A stretch of 64,000 nucleotides of DNA from Rickettsiaceae bacterium (GCA_029266475.1 JAQSWU010000003.1:1-64000); one strand, 5' to 3'; shown: positions 37,436-48,173, counted from the first letter of the stretch. A program made the numbers and translations. Notes: a model not told the origin generated them from the letters alone.

Positions 37436-38683
37436 ATGAGAGTTAAGGGATTCTTTTCGACATTAGTGGTTGCTACTGTACAATATTACGATTATTATTT
37501 ATATGGCTTAATGGCCGCAACATTATCTAAGAATTTTTTTAGTGATACTTCACAAAATGGGGGTAGCTCACAATTAACCAAAGCTTACATGATCCTTGCT
37601 CTTGGCATGCTAGCAAGACCAATTGGAGCGATTATATTAGGTAGACTTGGAGACTTATATGGCCGTGCAGCAACCCTTAAAATTAGTCTAACTGGTAATT
37701 CTTTCTTCTCTTTATTAATCGCTCTCACACCAGGATATGAGAAAATTGGCAGTCTTGCGGCTTTCATACTTTTAATCTGTAAAATGAGTATTAATGTATT
37801 TTCTGCTGCTGGTACCGACGGGGTAAGGCTCTACATTTACGAAAATATAGGTAGGGAAAAACAATGTTTAGGCAATGGGTTAGTCATTATGGCAACGCAG
37901 ATTGGTTCTTTCCTCGCTTCAATTGCTGTATGGTTAAGTGCCATGGAATATTTACCAGCATATTCTTGGCGTTTTGCCTTTATTATAGGTAGCTTGTTCG
38001 GATTTATGGTCGCTTTTTTTGTCGGCAAAAAGGATGCAACAAAAGTCACTAAAGAAACCGCTAATCTTGAAAACCTAGATCTTTCTATAATTAAAATCGT
38101 CAGAAATAACTTTTCATTATTTCTCTTATGTGCAATCTTGTCAGGTTGTATAGGCGCTTCATACCAATTCAATGTCATATTTTTTGGCACATATTGCTTT
38201 AGCATACTTAAGATAGTAAGCGCATCAGAGATGCAAAAGTTTACCACTATCGCAATTATACTTTATATGGTTTTTGCAGTAATAGCTGGCGCAATTGCCG
38301 ATTATTACGGTAGAAAGAAAGTAGCTATGATAGCTTTCCCAATTTTTATCCTAGCTGCAATATTCAATACTATATCTATTGCTAATGAGCAAATACAGCC
38401 CGCTTATTACTTTTTAAATACAATTACACTTCCCTTCATTATTACTCCGGCTTTAGCCTTCTTAAAGCAAAGCATTCCAGTAAATATTAGATATAGAATA
38501 TTTAGCTTAGCTCATTCAGTTGGCTCAATAGCGCTCTCTTCTACAACGCCATTAATATCAACTCTACTTTTCGAGAAAACTCACCTTACTTGGCTGCCAA
38601 TGAGTTACTTTATATTGATAATAACCACTATTACTATATTAATCTCTACTCTTTGCTGCAAGTTCAAGGCTAATGAATATTAG
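37436..38683 (+). CDS. MFS transporter, metabolite:H+ symporter (MHS/ProP-like)
   Basis: A 415-residue inner-membrane protein with about 12 membrane segments. It begins with the MHS-like VVATVQYYDYYLYGL, has RPIGAIILGRLGDLYGRAATL (the loop 2-3 MFS signature), and DYYGRKKVAM in the second half. MHS members import osmolytes or carboxylates such as proline, betaine, citrate or alpha-ketoglutarate. The substrate cannot be told. It is a distant paralogue of the transporter at 54667-55926; rickettsiae often keep several ProP-like genes. Next to gltA, but on the opposite strand. Confidence 0.9.
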   Translation: MRVKGFFSTLVVATVQYYDYYLYGLMAATLSKNFFSDTSQNGGSSQLTKAYMILALGMLARPIGAIILGRLGDLYGRAATLKISLTGNSFFSLLIALTPGYEKIGSLAAFILLICKMSINVFSAAGTDGVRLYIYENIGREKQCLGNGLVIMATQIGSFLASIAVWLSAMEYLPAYSWRFAFIIGSLFGFMVAFFVGKKDATKVTKETANLENLDLSIIKIVRNNFSLFLLCAILSGCIGASYQFNVIFFGTYCFSILKIVSASEMQKFTTIAIILYMVFAVIAGAIADYYGRKKVAMIAFPIFILAAIFNTISIANEQIQPAYYFLNTITLPFIITPALAFLKQSIPVNIRYRIFSLAHSVGSIALSSTTPLISTLLFEKTHLTWLPMSYFILIITTITILISTLCCKFKANEY

Positions 38684-38880
38684 GAAGGCTAATCATTAAT
38701 ATAGGATAAAGGTTAGCTTAAGTTTATACTAATTTCAATTTAAATAACCCTCTAGGCGCAAGGAGCATAATCCTATTAATTTTAAAGTCCGCAGCTAGCG
38801 CCAACTAAGCAAATCTATATTAAATCATTATGAAGAACTAAGTGTAGAATGTGTGGTATAAGGCGCTACATAATCAAGCC
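38684..38880. other. Intergenic spacer between the MHS transporter and repeat R1
   Basis: AT-rich sequence with short GC-rich patches (such as GGCGCAAGGAGC). No coding frame, tRNA or terminator was recognised. It merges into R1 copy B. Confidence 0.5.
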
Positions 38881-39215
38881 TTAACACCGCTTAAAGACGC
38901 TTTCATGCGGGTTAGAGGGCAATTCCGCAAAAGCTTCAACCATAAGTTGTATTTTTTGACCCCCCCCCCTATTTTTTAAAAACATTTTGAGCAAATATTT
39001 TAAAAGCTTAGAAGACTACAACTACAGATGGCGCAACTCTGTTGTTCGTATTTTAGAGATATTTTTATGCTCTTTTACCTTAAAATTACCTTCATTTATT
39101 ATAACTTCATAAAGGTAGAATATTTGCTCCTCTTACAACTATTTTGATATAATTTCTTTATCTTAGCATAATTTAGAGCTTACACTTTCTATTTTTTTAC
39201 CATTATGGTGACTTT
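38880..39215 (+). repeat. Dispersed repeat R1, copy B
   Basis: Poly-C/T repeat with core TTTTTTGA, ten C, TA, seven T. The upstream part (TGCGGGTTAGAGGG, then AAAGCTTCAACC) matches inverted copy D near 62700. The downstream part (TTTATCTTAGCATAATTTA) matches copy A. It lies in the gap between the MHS transporter and gltA; boundaries are approximate. Confidence 0.75.
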
Positions 39216-39345
39216 AATTTGAACTTGCCTCATGGTTATTTCACTTATAACCAGTCACTAATAGCCTCTGAACCCTTGCGCTTAGTGGCTATTCTAACTG
39301 AAATTAGTATTAATTTGGCTTACTGCTTTAAATATGTTATGCTAA

Positions 39346-40644
39346 CTATCTTTTGGCCATTGTTTGGAAAGAACGTTCAGTATGACCGGTATATAGCTGA
39401 CGAGGCCTTGCAATCTTATGATCCTCATCATCCATCATTTCTTTCCACTGGGCCATCCAGCCTACAGTTCTTGCTACCGCAAAAAGGACAGTATACATTT
39501 GCGAAGGAATACCCATTGCTTCATATATAATGCCTGAGTAGAAATCCACATTAGGATAAAGCTTCCTTTCCACGAAATATTCATCACTTAAAGCTATTCT
39601 CTCAAGCTCCATAGCAATTTGTAGTAATGGATTATTAGTTTGACCAAGCTCAGAAAATACTTCTTTACAAGTCTCCCTTAAGACTGAAGCACGTGGATCG
39701 TAGTTTTTATACACCCTATGACCAAATCCCATAAGTCTAAATGGATCTGTCTTATCTTTTGCTCTTTTAATAAATTCAGGTATACGGTCAGGAGACTTTA
39801 TTGCTTTTAGCATATTTAGCACTGCTTCATTAGCTCCACCATGCGCAGGTCCCCAAAGAGATGCTATACCTGCACTAATACAAGCAAATGGATTTGCACC
39901 TGAAGAACCAGCTGTTCTGACCGTTGAAGTTGAAGCATTCTGCTCATGGTCAGCGTGTAGAATAAAAATTTTATTCAAAGCTTTGCTAAAAACTGGGCTT
40001 ATTTTATATTCTTCACAAGGCGTTGCAAACATCATATGCATGAAGTTTTCAGCAAAATTTAAGCTATTTTTTGGATATATAAAAGGCTGTCCTATAGTGT
40101 ATTTGTAAGCCATAGCAGCAAGAGTTGGGATCTTAGCAATCATTCTAATAGCAGCATTCTCCCTTTCTTCAGGGTCGGTAATATCTAAATAATCATGGTA
40201 GAATGAAGATAATGACCCCACAGCCCCTACCATTATTGCCATAGGATGAGCTGATCTTTTAAAACCCCTATATAAATAATGGAGTTGCTCATGTACCATT
40301 GAATGATAAATTACTTTATTATTGAAATCCTCTTGCTGCTTTTTATTAGGCAATTCTCCATTGAGCATCAAATACGCTACTTCTAGAAAGTCACAATTAT
40401 CAGCTAAATCTTTTATATTATATCCTCTATGGCGAAGAATGCCATTTTCCCCGTCAATATATGTTATTTTTGATTCGCAAGAGGCGGTTGACATAAAACC
40501 TGGGTCGTAGGTAAAATATCCAGTCTCACTAAAAAGCTTTGTCACATCTATTACATTTGGTCCTATAGAAGCTTCATGTATAGGAAGCTTATAAACCTTA
40601 TCACTAATTTTCAGTTCTGCAAAATTTTGTTTTTCGGATGTCAT
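39346..40644 (-). CDS. gltA: Citrate synthase
   Basis: Condenses acetyl-CoA and oxaloacetate at the entry of the TCA cycle. The 432-residue protein is a type I (hexameric, proteobacterial) enzyme. Active-site His segments are [27 protein letters not shown] and [15 protein letters not shown]. The start is supported by a strong AAGGAGG sequence upstream on the minus strand. The C-terminal KRQLYTG-like tail is intact ([14 protein letters not shown]). Confidence 0.97.
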   Translation of the reverse strand: MTSEKQNFAELKISDKVYKLPIHEASIGPNVIDVTKLFSETGYFTYDPGFMSTASCESKITYIDGENGILRHRGYNIKDLADNCDFLEVAYLMLNGELPNKKQQEDFNNKVIYHSMVHEQLHYLYRGFKRSAHPMAIMVGAVGSLSSFYHDYLDITDPEERENAAIRMIAKIPTLAAMAYKYTIGQPFIYPKNSLNFAENFMHMMFATPCEEYKISPVFSKALNKIFILHADHEQNASTSTVRTAGSSGANPFACISAGIASLWGPAHGGANEAVLNMLKAIKSPDRIPEFIKRAKDKTDPFRLMGFGHRVYKNYDPRASVLRETCKEVFSELGQTNNPLLQIAMELERIALSDEYFVERKLYPNVDFYSGIIYEAMGIPSQMYTVLFAVARTVGWMAQWKEMMDDEDHKIARPRQLYTGHTERSFQTMAKR

Positions 40645-40964
40645 ATTAGCCTCCTTAAGCTAGGGCATATTGCATTTTTCTTAATGAATAGTATAAAGGA
40701 ATTTTTTGCTGCAGCGCAACCAAATTCTACTATATTATATATAAAAATATAACGAAATATTATTTAAGTAACATTAATTAGTTATTTGTTAATATCGCTT
40801 TAAAATTTTTCCAAATCAGAAAGACACATCGCGCCGATAAGACATTCTAGTTCTTTAGCATTATTATTGCGTTTGAGATTAATCCTTAATATAAGCAAAT
40901 AGCTTATCTAGAAATATTTTTTAAGCGCCATCCGGAATGTCGACAATAATTTATACGCTTTAAT
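40645..40964. promoter_or_regulatory. Divergent promoter region between gltA and an ankyrin gene
   Basis: This 320-bp AT-rich stretch separates two divergent genes and should hold both promoters. The only clear element is the gltA ribosome binding site at the left edge. No confident -35/-10 pair, repeat copy or small gene was recognised. Confidence 0.45.
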
Positions 40965-43049
40965 ATGCATTATATAAAATATTTCGTTCTTATTTGGAAT
41001 TTAACGGTTTATAGTATATACGCTTATATAAAAAGCCTTCCAGAGTCTGAAGAAGCTATAAAAAGTTTTGATATCAAATCTCTGCGGCTCCATATAAAAT
41101 ATAAACTAAATATTAATAAGCAAGATTCTGAAAGGAGTACACTTCTTCACATCGCAATTGCAAACGACAATTTTTTAGCTATAAAATTACTTTTTGAGCA
41201 TGGAGCAGATCCAAATATTTATTCTAGATATTATGAAACACCTTTAAAGCAGGCGATAATCAAAAAGAACTATGCATTGGTAAAATTATTACTAGAGAAT
41301 GGAGCCAATCCTAATCAAAAAATTATTAATGCTTATCCTATAGATATAGCTATTGAGAAAGCCGATATGAACATAATTGAGCTTTTACTTAAATATGGAG
41401 CATTTCCAAATATAGAGCAAACTATACCTACTCTACATAAAGCTTATGACAAGCACTCTAACAACACTAGAAAGATTTTAAATATATTTTTCAAACATGG
41501 GATCGACCTTAACAAATTAGATCAAAATGGTAACTCACTTTTAAACCTGGTTATTAATGAAGAAGACCTTAATCTCGCTAATTTCCTGTTAAAGCATGGT
41601 GCAAACCCTAATATAGAAGAATTATTCATAACTCCACTAAACCATGCCATAAAGAATAAAGATATGAGACTTATCCATTTACTACTCAAGTATAACGCTG
41701 ACCCTCAATTAACTGACAAGGATAATGGATATACAGCCCTGCACTGTGCCGTACTTGAGAGGAGCTTAAAGATAATAAAACTGTTACTGAAGCATAGTAA
41801 GAACCCACAAGAATTGATTAACACCCCAAGCAGAAAGGGTGATTGGCCTCTCCACCTAGCAGTTGAGTCGGGGGATTTGCATAATGTTAAAGTTTTAATC
41901 AAGAATGGAGCATTAGTAGATTGCGTTGACAACGATGGCCTCTCGCCTTTATTCATAGCCTCAGCAAAGGGCAATTTAAAAATAATGGATTTTTTAACTA
42001 AACAAGGGGCTGATATCTATAGAACTATTCCTGGACGCGATAACATACTCCATAATACTATAAGTTGCTTTAGAAGAGGTTTAAATGGCCCGCAAAAACT
42101 TGCAACGGTAAAACTGCTTATCGAAAAAGGCTTTGATTTAAATGAAAACAATCGCTATGACGAACCACTACTGTATATCTTAATAAGAAATCAGGATTAT
42201 AAGATTGCAAGTCTACTACTTGAAAATGGAGCAGATATAAAATTATTAAACTCCTATAGACCTTGTAATTCTAAAAAACAACAAGCATTCTTTAAAGTTG
42301 CTGAATCTTTATTGAGAGAAAGGGACCTTGAAATCACTAAAGAGAATAAGGATTTCATACTTCCAGCTTTAATCGGTCAGTTAATCAAAGCTAATAACAA
42401 AGACATAGAATCAGTAAAATATATATGTACTGCCATAAATCAAATTAAGCTACTCTTCCCAGATAAAAACATATTAGAGTTAATCTATTTTGCTAATAAA
42501 GGGAGCATAATAGATGTCATTGAAATAATAAAGATGATTGATGCTGGGAAACATTTCTCTTTATCTGACTTTTATGAGATCATGAAATACCATCTAAGCA
42601 ATATTAAGACGATTAAATGCCCTGATTTAACTGATTACATAAACAAATTAAAAGCAGCTATTAAAGATTTAGAACTATACTTCTATTACCCGGATAACAA
42701 TGAACCTGAGCAGATTTCTAGTTTATACCAAATGTTGAATAGGGAATATTTTAAAAAAAGTAATTTAATAAACCTTGCGGCTAAAGCTATTTTAAATGCA
42801 GTAATAGCTGGAGAGACTACCATAGAAGAGCTAATCCCTTTAACCAAACTTACCCATCAAGAAAATTCTTTTCTAAGGATATTAAAACAAAATAATTTTA
42901 TACTAAGCCAAGAACAAGCAATCGTAAAAAATAATTATATTGAGCTAGAAGCTAAATCTCCAGCCTTTAAGGTCGCTTTTGAAAACCAACAAGAATTAGT
43001 AGCATTAAATAATATATCAATTAGTGGGCAAATAGAACAATTTAGCTAA
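40965..43049 (+). CDS. Large ankyrin-repeat protein
   Basis: A 694-residue protein with about 11 ankyrin repeats between residues 45 and 440. Examples are TLLHIAIANDNFLAIKLLFE, TPLKQAIIKKNYALVKLLLE and WPLHLAVESGDLHNVKVLIK. A helical C-terminal 250 residues without a known domain follows. The N-terminus MHYIKYFVLIWNLTVYSIYA is hydrophobic and could be a signal or membrane anchor. It lies beside a second ankyrin gene (43394-44551), with an R2 repeat in between. A secreted host-interaction role is plausible by analogy with other intracellular bacteria. Confidence 0.88.
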   Translation: MHYIKYFVLIWNLTVYSIYAYIKSLPESEEAIKSFDIKSLRLHIKYKLNINKQDSERSTLLHIAIANDNFLAIKLLFEHGADPNIYSRYYETPLKQAIIKKNYALVKLLLENGANPNQKIINAYPIDIAIEKADMNIIELLLKYGAFPNIEQTIPTLHKAYDKHSNNTRKILNIFFKHGIDLNKLDQNGNSLLNLVINEEDLNLANFLLKHGANPNIEELFITPLNHAIKNKDMRLIHLLLKYNADPQLTDKDNGYTALHCAVLERSLKIIKLLLKHSKNPQELINTPSRKGDWPLHLAVESGDLHNVKVLIKNGALVDCVDNDGLSPLFIASAKGNLKIMDFLTKQGADIYRTIPGRDNILHNTISCFRRGLNGPQKLATVKLLIEKGFDLNENNRYDEPLLYILIRNQDYKIASLLLENGADIKLLNSYRPCNSKKQQAFFKVAESLLRERDLEITKENKDFILPALIGQLIKANNKDIESVKYICTAINQIKLLFPDKNILELIYFANKGSIIDVIEIIKMIDAGKHFSLSDFYEIMKYHLSNIKTIKCPDLTDYINKLKAAIKDLELYFYYPDNNEPEQISSLYQMLNREYFKKSNLINLAAKAILNAVIAGETTIEELIPLTKLTHQENSFLRILKQNNFILSQEQAIVKNNYIELEAKSPAFKVAFENQQELVALNNISISGQIEQFS

Positions 43050-43086
43050 AAAATACTATCAAGAATTCACTATTAAAAAAGGTTAA

Positions 43087-43230
43087 TAGACTCTTTCGAA
43101 GCTTGCTTTTGGTAGAGGATTTGAAGAAAACTTGAAACAAAGAACCGTATTAGACTCATAGCTACATGAAGATTCGAGCACCGAATCAACATGTAAATTA
43201 ACAGCAGAAGTACAGCCTCAAAAGAATTCA
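43087..43230 (+). repeat. Dispersed repeat R2, copy b (diverged)
   Basis: Degenerate copy of R2. It begins TAGACTCTTTCGAAGCTTGC and retains TTGAAACAAAGAACC, the TAGACTCATAG centre and CAGCAGAAGTACAG. It starts 37 bases after the stop of the 694-residue ankyrin gene. More diverged than the other copies, so probably the oldest. Confidence 0.65.
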
Positions 43231-43393
43231 ATCATATAGGTGGTTATTAAATCATAGCGGACATAATCGTTTGATCCTAGCAACAGCTTTTTCTTTTATG
43301 CGAATTTCTTATAACCTAAATATTGTGTTTTGATGAGACTTCTTTATAGCAGTTAAGTAAATAGTTTCTACAATAAGGTTACAAGAAGGAGAT
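43231..43393. promoter_or_regulatory. Upstream region of the second ankyrin gene
   Basis: AT-rich spacer that ends with AAGAAGGAGATATG, a good GAAGGAGA ribosome binding site 3-9 bases before the ankyrin gene start. No clear promoter boxes were identified. Confidence 0.5.
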
Positions 43394-44551
43394 ATGATGT
43401 CACTTACTGATTACTTGTATAGTTTATATACTCAGCTTATATATAAATATTACTCTTATTGTGATAATGATGGGTTGAGCGCTTTGCAGATTGCTATTGC
43501 TAATAAGGACAAAGAAGCTGTTAAAATACTTATTGAGTCAGGCGAAGACACAAATTATAAAGATAAACTTGGTAGATATCCTCTTTATTTCGCAACGGGC
43601 GATTGGCCTAAGAGAGATATTTTAGAACTACTTTTAAAGCATGGCGCTAATCCTAACTATTCGAGCATAAACGATGACTTACCGCTAAATAGCGCAGTAA
43701 AAACACAATCTATCGATTATGTAAAGCTTATGCTTAAGTATGGAGCAAATCCCAATAAGGAAGGGAAATATGGAGCAACCCCTCTGCATATTGCCGCCAA
43801 ACTAGATAACACAGAGATTATAAAGTTGCTAGTTAATACTGAAACGGATTTAAATAAATCCTCAATATTGTTAGGTTGGACTCCTTTGCATGAGGCAGCC
43901 GAGTATGGTTCTATAAAAGCTATTCATATACTTAAGAAGCATAGCTATGCGACTTTTAATTATACTCCTCTTCAAGTAGCAGCCATTTGGGGGTCTCTAA
44001 AAGCCATAGAGCAGCTTATCTCTTTAGGGGCGGATGCAAATAAAGCTGAAACTGGAAGCTTTAAACCTATTCAACTAGCTGCGATACAAGGGCACTACGA
44101 AGCTGTGAGAGTTCTGCACAAACTTGGCGCTACCCCCTTGCTGAAGATTAATGAGAATTACTCAGTATTGGATATAGTTTTAAAATCACCCGCACCTTTA
44201 ACTAAAGAAGCTAAGTTAAAGTTATTGAATCTTATGGAAGGTAGTTGCGCAAGCCTTTCAAACTCTGAAGAAAATATAATTGAACTTAATATTCTAATAA
44301 GTGAAAAGTTTCCTATTATACAAAAATCAATAGAAAATAAGCTTGATCAACATATTAAATATAAGTATGGCATTAATGAACTAGATAAGGAAATTTTTGC
44401 GCAGGAATTCGATAATACCCCAGATGAAGTGCAGGCAAATCAGGAAGCAAATGAGATTACTTTCGAAACAAAGATAGATATCGAGGAAACATTAAATCCA
44501 GATACTCATAAGTGTCATGAGCTTGAATGTCTAGGCAGTATTGAATTATAA
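43394..44551 (+). CDS. Ankyrin-repeat protein
   Basis: A 385-residue protein made mostly of about seven ankyrin repeats (residues 25-265), for example TPLHIAAKLDNTEIIKLLVN, TPLHEAAEYGSIKAIHILKK and KPIQLAAIQGHYEAVRVLHK. An acidic C-terminal tail (NTPDEVQANQEANEI) follows. The start has a strong AGGAGA site. It may be a diverged tandem duplicate of the upstream 694-residue ankyrin gene, as both share the repeat ending HGANPN. No other domain was seen. The binding partner is unknown. Confidence 0.87.
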   Translation: MMSLTDYLYSLYTQLIYKYYSYCDNDGLSALQIAIANKDKEAVKILIESGEDTNYKDKLGRYPLYFATGDWPKRDILELLLKHGANPNYSSINDDLPLNSAVKTQSIDYVKLMLKYGANPNKEGKYGATPLHIAAKLDNTEIIKLLVNTETDLNKSSILLGWTPLHEAAEYGSIKAIHILKKHSYATFNYTPLQVAAIWGSLKAIEQLISLGADANKAETGSFKPIQLAAIQGHYEAVRVLHKLGATPLLKINENYSVLDIVLKSPAPLTKEAKLKLLNLMEGSCASLSNSEENIIELNILISEKFPIIQKSIENKLDQHIKYKYGINELDKEIFAQEFDNTPDEVQANQEANEITFETKIDIEETLNPDTHKCHELECLGSIEL

Positions 44552-44830
44552 GACGCCTCTGTATCATATCCTCTTAAGCCTTCTTAAAAGTCAATAGTTC
44601 AATCTTTAATGTAACTCATTTACATCTGAGGCAACTTATAATATGTAATTACCCGTTATCGATTTAAGTTTTGCTTTAAGCTTGAAGCGAAAATGCTAAG
44701 ATAAACTTAATAAACTAGTTTGCTTTTGAGTATTTTCGTGCTAAATTATTGTATTTAGATCTAAGTAATAATTAGAGTAAGTAGGCTCTAAAATATTTTG
44801 TTCCCAACCATTAAATGAAGAATTATTTCT

Positions 44831-46096
44831 ATGGCAAATACGAAAGATACAGACAATAAAACAAGCCTTAATTGTTCTTTTTGTGGAAAGAGCCAACGAG
44901 AAGTTACGAAACTTATTGCAGGCCCAACTGTATTCATTTGTGACGAATGCGTTGAGCTTTGCGTTGATATTATTAAAGAAGAATCAAAGAATCTAGTTAA
45001 AAAAGTTTCTTCAACCCCAACTCCAAAAGAGATACATAAAATATTAGACGAATATGTAGTAGGACAAGATAAAGCTAAGAAGATTTTATCTGTTGGTGTT
45101 TATAATCATTACAAAAGATTAGAAAATCTCGATGAAGGTAACAACGATGTAGAGCTTAGTAAGTCAAATATTCTTATAATTGGCCCAACAGGCTCTGGGA
45201 AAACCTTGTTAGCGCAGACACTCGCTCGTATATTAGACGTGCCATTTACTATGGCTGACGCTACTTGCTTAACAGAAGCTGGCTATGTTGGCGAAGACGT
45301 AGAGAATATCCTGCTCCGCTTACTGCAAGCAGCAGATTATAATGTTGAAAAAGCCCAAAGAGGTATTGTCTACATTGATGAGGTAGATAAAATTTCTAGA
45401 AAATCTGAAAACCCTTCTATTACACGCGACGTTTCAGGTGAAGGGGTGCAGCAAGCATTACTTAAAATAATGGAAGGCACCGTAGCTTCTGTTCCACCCC
45501 AAGGGGGCAGGAAACATCCTCAGCAAGATTTCCTGCAAATAGATACTACTAATATCTTATTCCTTTGCGGTGGTGCATTTGTTGGACTTGAGAAAATTAT
45601 CCAACAAAGAACTTCTAAAAACTCTATTGGCTTTGGTGCTAATGTTAAAAATAGTAAAGACCTTAAAACAGGTGAAGCACTCCAAGACCTAGATATAGAA
45701 GACCTTGTAAAGTTTGGTATGATACCTGAATTCATTGGGAGGCTACCAGTTATTGCAACCCTAGAAGATCTCGATAAAAAAGCACTTATTGATATATTAA
45801 CTACGCCTAAAAATGCTCTTGTTAAACAATATCAAAAATTATTCCAAATGGATGAGGTTGACTTAGTATTTGAACCAACTGCCCTTGAAATGATCGCTGA
45901 TAAAGCGATAGAAAGAAAAACAGGAGCAAGAGGGCTGCGTGCGATTATTGAACAGATCCTGTTAGATAGTATGTTCGATATTGATCAATATAAGGGCTCT
46001 CAAGTAATAGTAACACCAGAGGTGATCAGCCAAAAGGCTAAGCCTATCATAAAATTAAAAAGTTACCCTTCAAAAGGGGTCAAGAAGAAAGCATAA
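44831..46096 (+). CDS. clpX: ATP-dependent Clp protease ATP-binding subunit ClpX
   Basis: AAA+ unfoldase that feeds ClpP; it recognises ssrA-tagged proteins made with the tmRNA encoded at 62245-62575. The 421-residue protein has an N-terminal C4 zinc finger (CSFCGKS and CDECVELC), Walker A GPTGSGKT, Walker [11 protein letters not shown] and the GFGANV-type pore region. clpP, usually just upstream, is not in the window. It is followed 24 bases later by amgK. Confidence 0.97.
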   Translation: MANTKDTDNKTSLNCSFCGKSQREVTKLIAGPTVFICDECVELCVDIIKEESKNLVKKVSSTPTPKEIHKILDEYVVGQDKAKKILSVGVYNHYKRLENLDEGNNDVELSKSNILIIGPTGSGKTLLAQTLARILDVPFTMADATCLTEAGYVGEDVENILLRLLQAADYNVEKAQRGIVYIDEVDKISRKSENPSITRDVSGEGVQQALLKIMEGTVASVPPQGGRKHPQQDFLQIDTTNILFLCGGAFVGLEKIIQQRTSKNSIGFGANVKNSKDLKTGEALQDLDIEDLVKFGMIPEFIGRLPVIATLEDLDKKALIDILTTPKNALVKQYQKLFQMDEVDLVFEPTALEMIADKAIERKTGARGLRAIIEQILLDSMFDIDQYKGSQVIVTPEVISQKAKPIIKLKSYPSKGVKKKA

Positions 46097-46120
46097 GATA
46101 ACTTTAAGGCAAGGGTAAAT

Positions 46121-47140
46121 ATGGCTGTTGCTGCGACTAATAACGCTCCTAACGACATTACAAGAGAAAAGTTAAAACGAGAATTTATTGAACGTAATGG
46201 GTATGGGAGCTTTGACGTTGTCAACCTTCCTGCCGATGCATCATTTAGAACCTATGCTCGACTAATTAAGGGAGAAGAATCCTTCATTTTAATGGATTCT
46301 CCTCCTGAACATTATAACCTTGAGCCATTTGTTAAAATTGGCACTCACTTACTTAATGCAGGATTTTCAGCTCCTAAACTCTTTGAGCAGGATCATGAAA
46401 ATGGCTTTATGATTCTTGAAGACTTAGGTACAGTTAGCGTTAACAACCTCTTGAGTAGCGATGGCTCTAAAGAGACTGAGGAACTAATCTACAAAAAGAT
46501 AATAAGGTTATTAATTCAGATTCAGGAAACGCCTGCCCCGAAAGGCTTAAGCCTTTACACTAAAGAACTGCTGATTAAGGAAGCAGAAATTTTTCTAGAT
46601 TGGTTTTTACCTATTCTGCACGGTGAAGCCACTGCTTATGATCTCAAAGAAGAATATAGTTATTTGTGGAATAAAATCTTTAACTCGATTGATTTAAAGG
46701 AAGAATGTCTAACCCTACGAGACTTTCACGTTGATAATTTAATGTACATGGAAGAGCGCAATAATCTTAATCAAATTGGCTTACTAGATTTTCAAGATGC
46801 ACTTATTGGCTCGCCTGCTTATGATCTAGTATCTCTTGTTGAAGATGCAAGACGGGACATTGACGCCACGCTTGCAAGCGAGCTAATCAACTATTATCTC
46901 TCGCTGATTCCAGCTTATAATCGTAAAGATTTTTTAGCCCAATATTCTATTTTAGGTGCTCAAAGAAATATACGTATCCTTGGAGTCTTTGCTAGAAAAG
47001 CCACTAGAGATAAAAATTCACGTTATTTAAGCTTTGTCCCAAGAGTAAGGAAACATCTAGATAAGGACCTAACACATCCTTTACTCGCGCCACTAAAAGA
47101 CTGGCTGAACAAAGTTGCGCCTCAACAAAAATTCTTATAA
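46121..47140 (+). CDS. amgK: AmgK-like sugar kinase (aminoglycoside phosphotransferase fold)
   Basis: A 339-residue kinase of the APH superfamily. The catalytic segment reads LRDFHVDNLMY and the metal segment LLDFQDALIGSPAYDLVSL, both typical of AmgK, which phosphorylates N-acetylmuramate (and GlcNAc) at the anomeric position. Placement 5 bases before a MurU-like nucleotidyltransferase strongly supports this reading: together they form a bypass that recycles muramate to UDP-MurNAc independently of MurA. Confidence 0.87.
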   Translation: MAVAATNNAPNDITREKLKREFIERNGYGSFDVVNLPADASFRTYARLIKGEESFILMDSPPEHYNLEPFVKIGTHLLNAGFSAPKLFEQDHENGFMILEDLGTVSVNNLLSSDGSKETEELIYKKIIRLLIQIQETPAPKGLSLYTKELLIKEAEIFLDWFLPILHGEATAYDLKEEYSYLWNKIFNSIDLKEECLTLRDFHVDNLMYMEERNNLNQIGLLDFQDALIGSPAYDLVSLVEDARRDIDATLASELINYYLSLIPAYNRKDFLAQYSILGAQRNIRILGVFARKATRDKNSRYLSFVPRVRKHLDKDLTHPLLAPLKDWLNKVAPQQKFL

Positions 47141-47145
47141 ATATT

Positions 47146-47880
47146 ATGCACAATCCTGATACAATTATGATTTTTGCAGCAGGAAAAGGAACTAGAATGT
47201 ATCCTTTAACTGTTGATACACCCAAACCATTAGTCCATATACTGGGTAAACCTATTTTATACTGGGTACTTGATTTAGTTTTAACTTATCCCTTCAAAAA
47301 AATTATTATTAACACCCATTATTTAGGTGAACAAATCATTGAGGCGGTTGATAGTTACAAGCAAGGAAGGTTAAATATCCCAGAAATTATTATTTCACAC
47401 GAGGATGAATTATTAGAGACAGGAGGAGGCTTAAAAAACATTCTAAAATACTGTGATTCAGAGCTAATCTTTACCATTAATAGTGATTCAATTCTCATCA
47501 GCCAAGAGAACCCGTTTCAAAAGATGCTTAGCGCGTGGAACGGCGATTTAATGGATATTATAATGCTAGTGCACCCGACAGATGAAGCAATTGGCTATAG
47601 TGGGCGCGGCGACTTTTTCCAAAATAAAAATGGTAGCCTCTATGGTATCGAGTCAGAGCTACGCAAACCTTTCATGAATGCTGGCGTGCATCTAATCAAA
47701 AAAGCCATTGTCGAACAGCAACCGGAAAAAACCTTCTCTTTAAGGAAGTTTTACCTTGATGAATACTACAAAAAAAGAATTTCCTCAGTTACAAATCATG
47801 GTCATTGGCTACATGCTACCCGCCCTGAAGATATAAAAGAAATTGAAGATTACTTAAGACGAAATCTCATCTCAGCTTAG
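47146..47880 (+). CDS. murU: MurU-like N-acetylmuramate-1-phosphate uridylyltransferase
   Basis: A 244-residue nucleotidyltransferase. The N-terminal loop AAGKGTRMYPLTVDTPKPLV binds the UTP; INSDSIL holds the metal Asp. Following amgK with 5 bases between them, it fits MurU, which makes UDP-MurNAc from MurNAc-1-phosphate. In other alphaproteobacteria these genes sit beside tsaE, which is not seen here. A general sugar-nucleotide role cannot be fully excluded. Confidence 0.86.
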   Translation: MHNPDTIMIFAAGKGTRMYPLTVDTPKPLVHILGKPILYWVLDLVLTYPFKKIIINTHYLGEQIIEAVDSYKQGRLNIPEIIISHEDELLETGGGLKNILKYCDSELIFTINSDSILISQENPFQKMLSAWNGDLMDIIMLVHPTDEAIGYSGRGDFFQNKNGSLYGIESELRKPFMNAGVHLIKKAIVEQQPEKTFSLRKFYLDEYYKKRISSVTNHGHWLHATRPEDIKEIEDYLRRNLISA

Positions 47881-48117
47881 ACCTCTTGTAAATTGATAAT
47901 TGGAGGGCAAAGCTTAATTCAAAGCAAAGCTATGCATCGAAGAACCTTTGCAGGAAGCGTATTTTATGTGTATTTGACGATCAAAACTAAGCCATAACAA
48001 TTCTTCAAATAAAACAAGTATATAAGATAACTAGCATTTCATTAGAGACCACTTCAGCTCTACTCATGATTTACGAACCTTAATGGTAACTAAATTTAAT
48101 ATAATAAAATTCGCAAT
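47881..48117. other. Intergenic region between murU and the outer-membrane gene
   Basis: AT-rich sequence, with a small GC-richer patch near 47940-47960. No gene, tRNA or copy of R1-R3 was recognised. The promoter-like dyads start just after it. Confidence 0.5.
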
Positions 48118-48173
48118 CTTGTTAACAACTATGTTGACAAGAAAATTTAGGTTTAGTAAGCTAATTTAGCTTA
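48118..48173 (+). promoter_or_regulatory. Putative promoter with two dyads upstream of the outer-membrane gene
   Basis: CTTGTTAACA (48118-48127) and TGTTGACAAG (48132-48141) form a 24-bp near-perfect dyad that contains a consensus -35 TTGACA at 48134-48139. Seventeen bases on, a perfect palindrome TAAGCTAATTTAGCTTA (48157-48173) covers the expected -10. Together they look like a regulated promoter with operator sites. This is inferred from sequence symmetry only. Confidence 0.5.

Noticed and set aside
39219-39530. Plus-strand reading frame of 103 residues over the 3' end of gltA
   Set aside because: Mostly antisense to the citrate synthase gene and starting in R1 copy B; no domain, no ribosome binding site.
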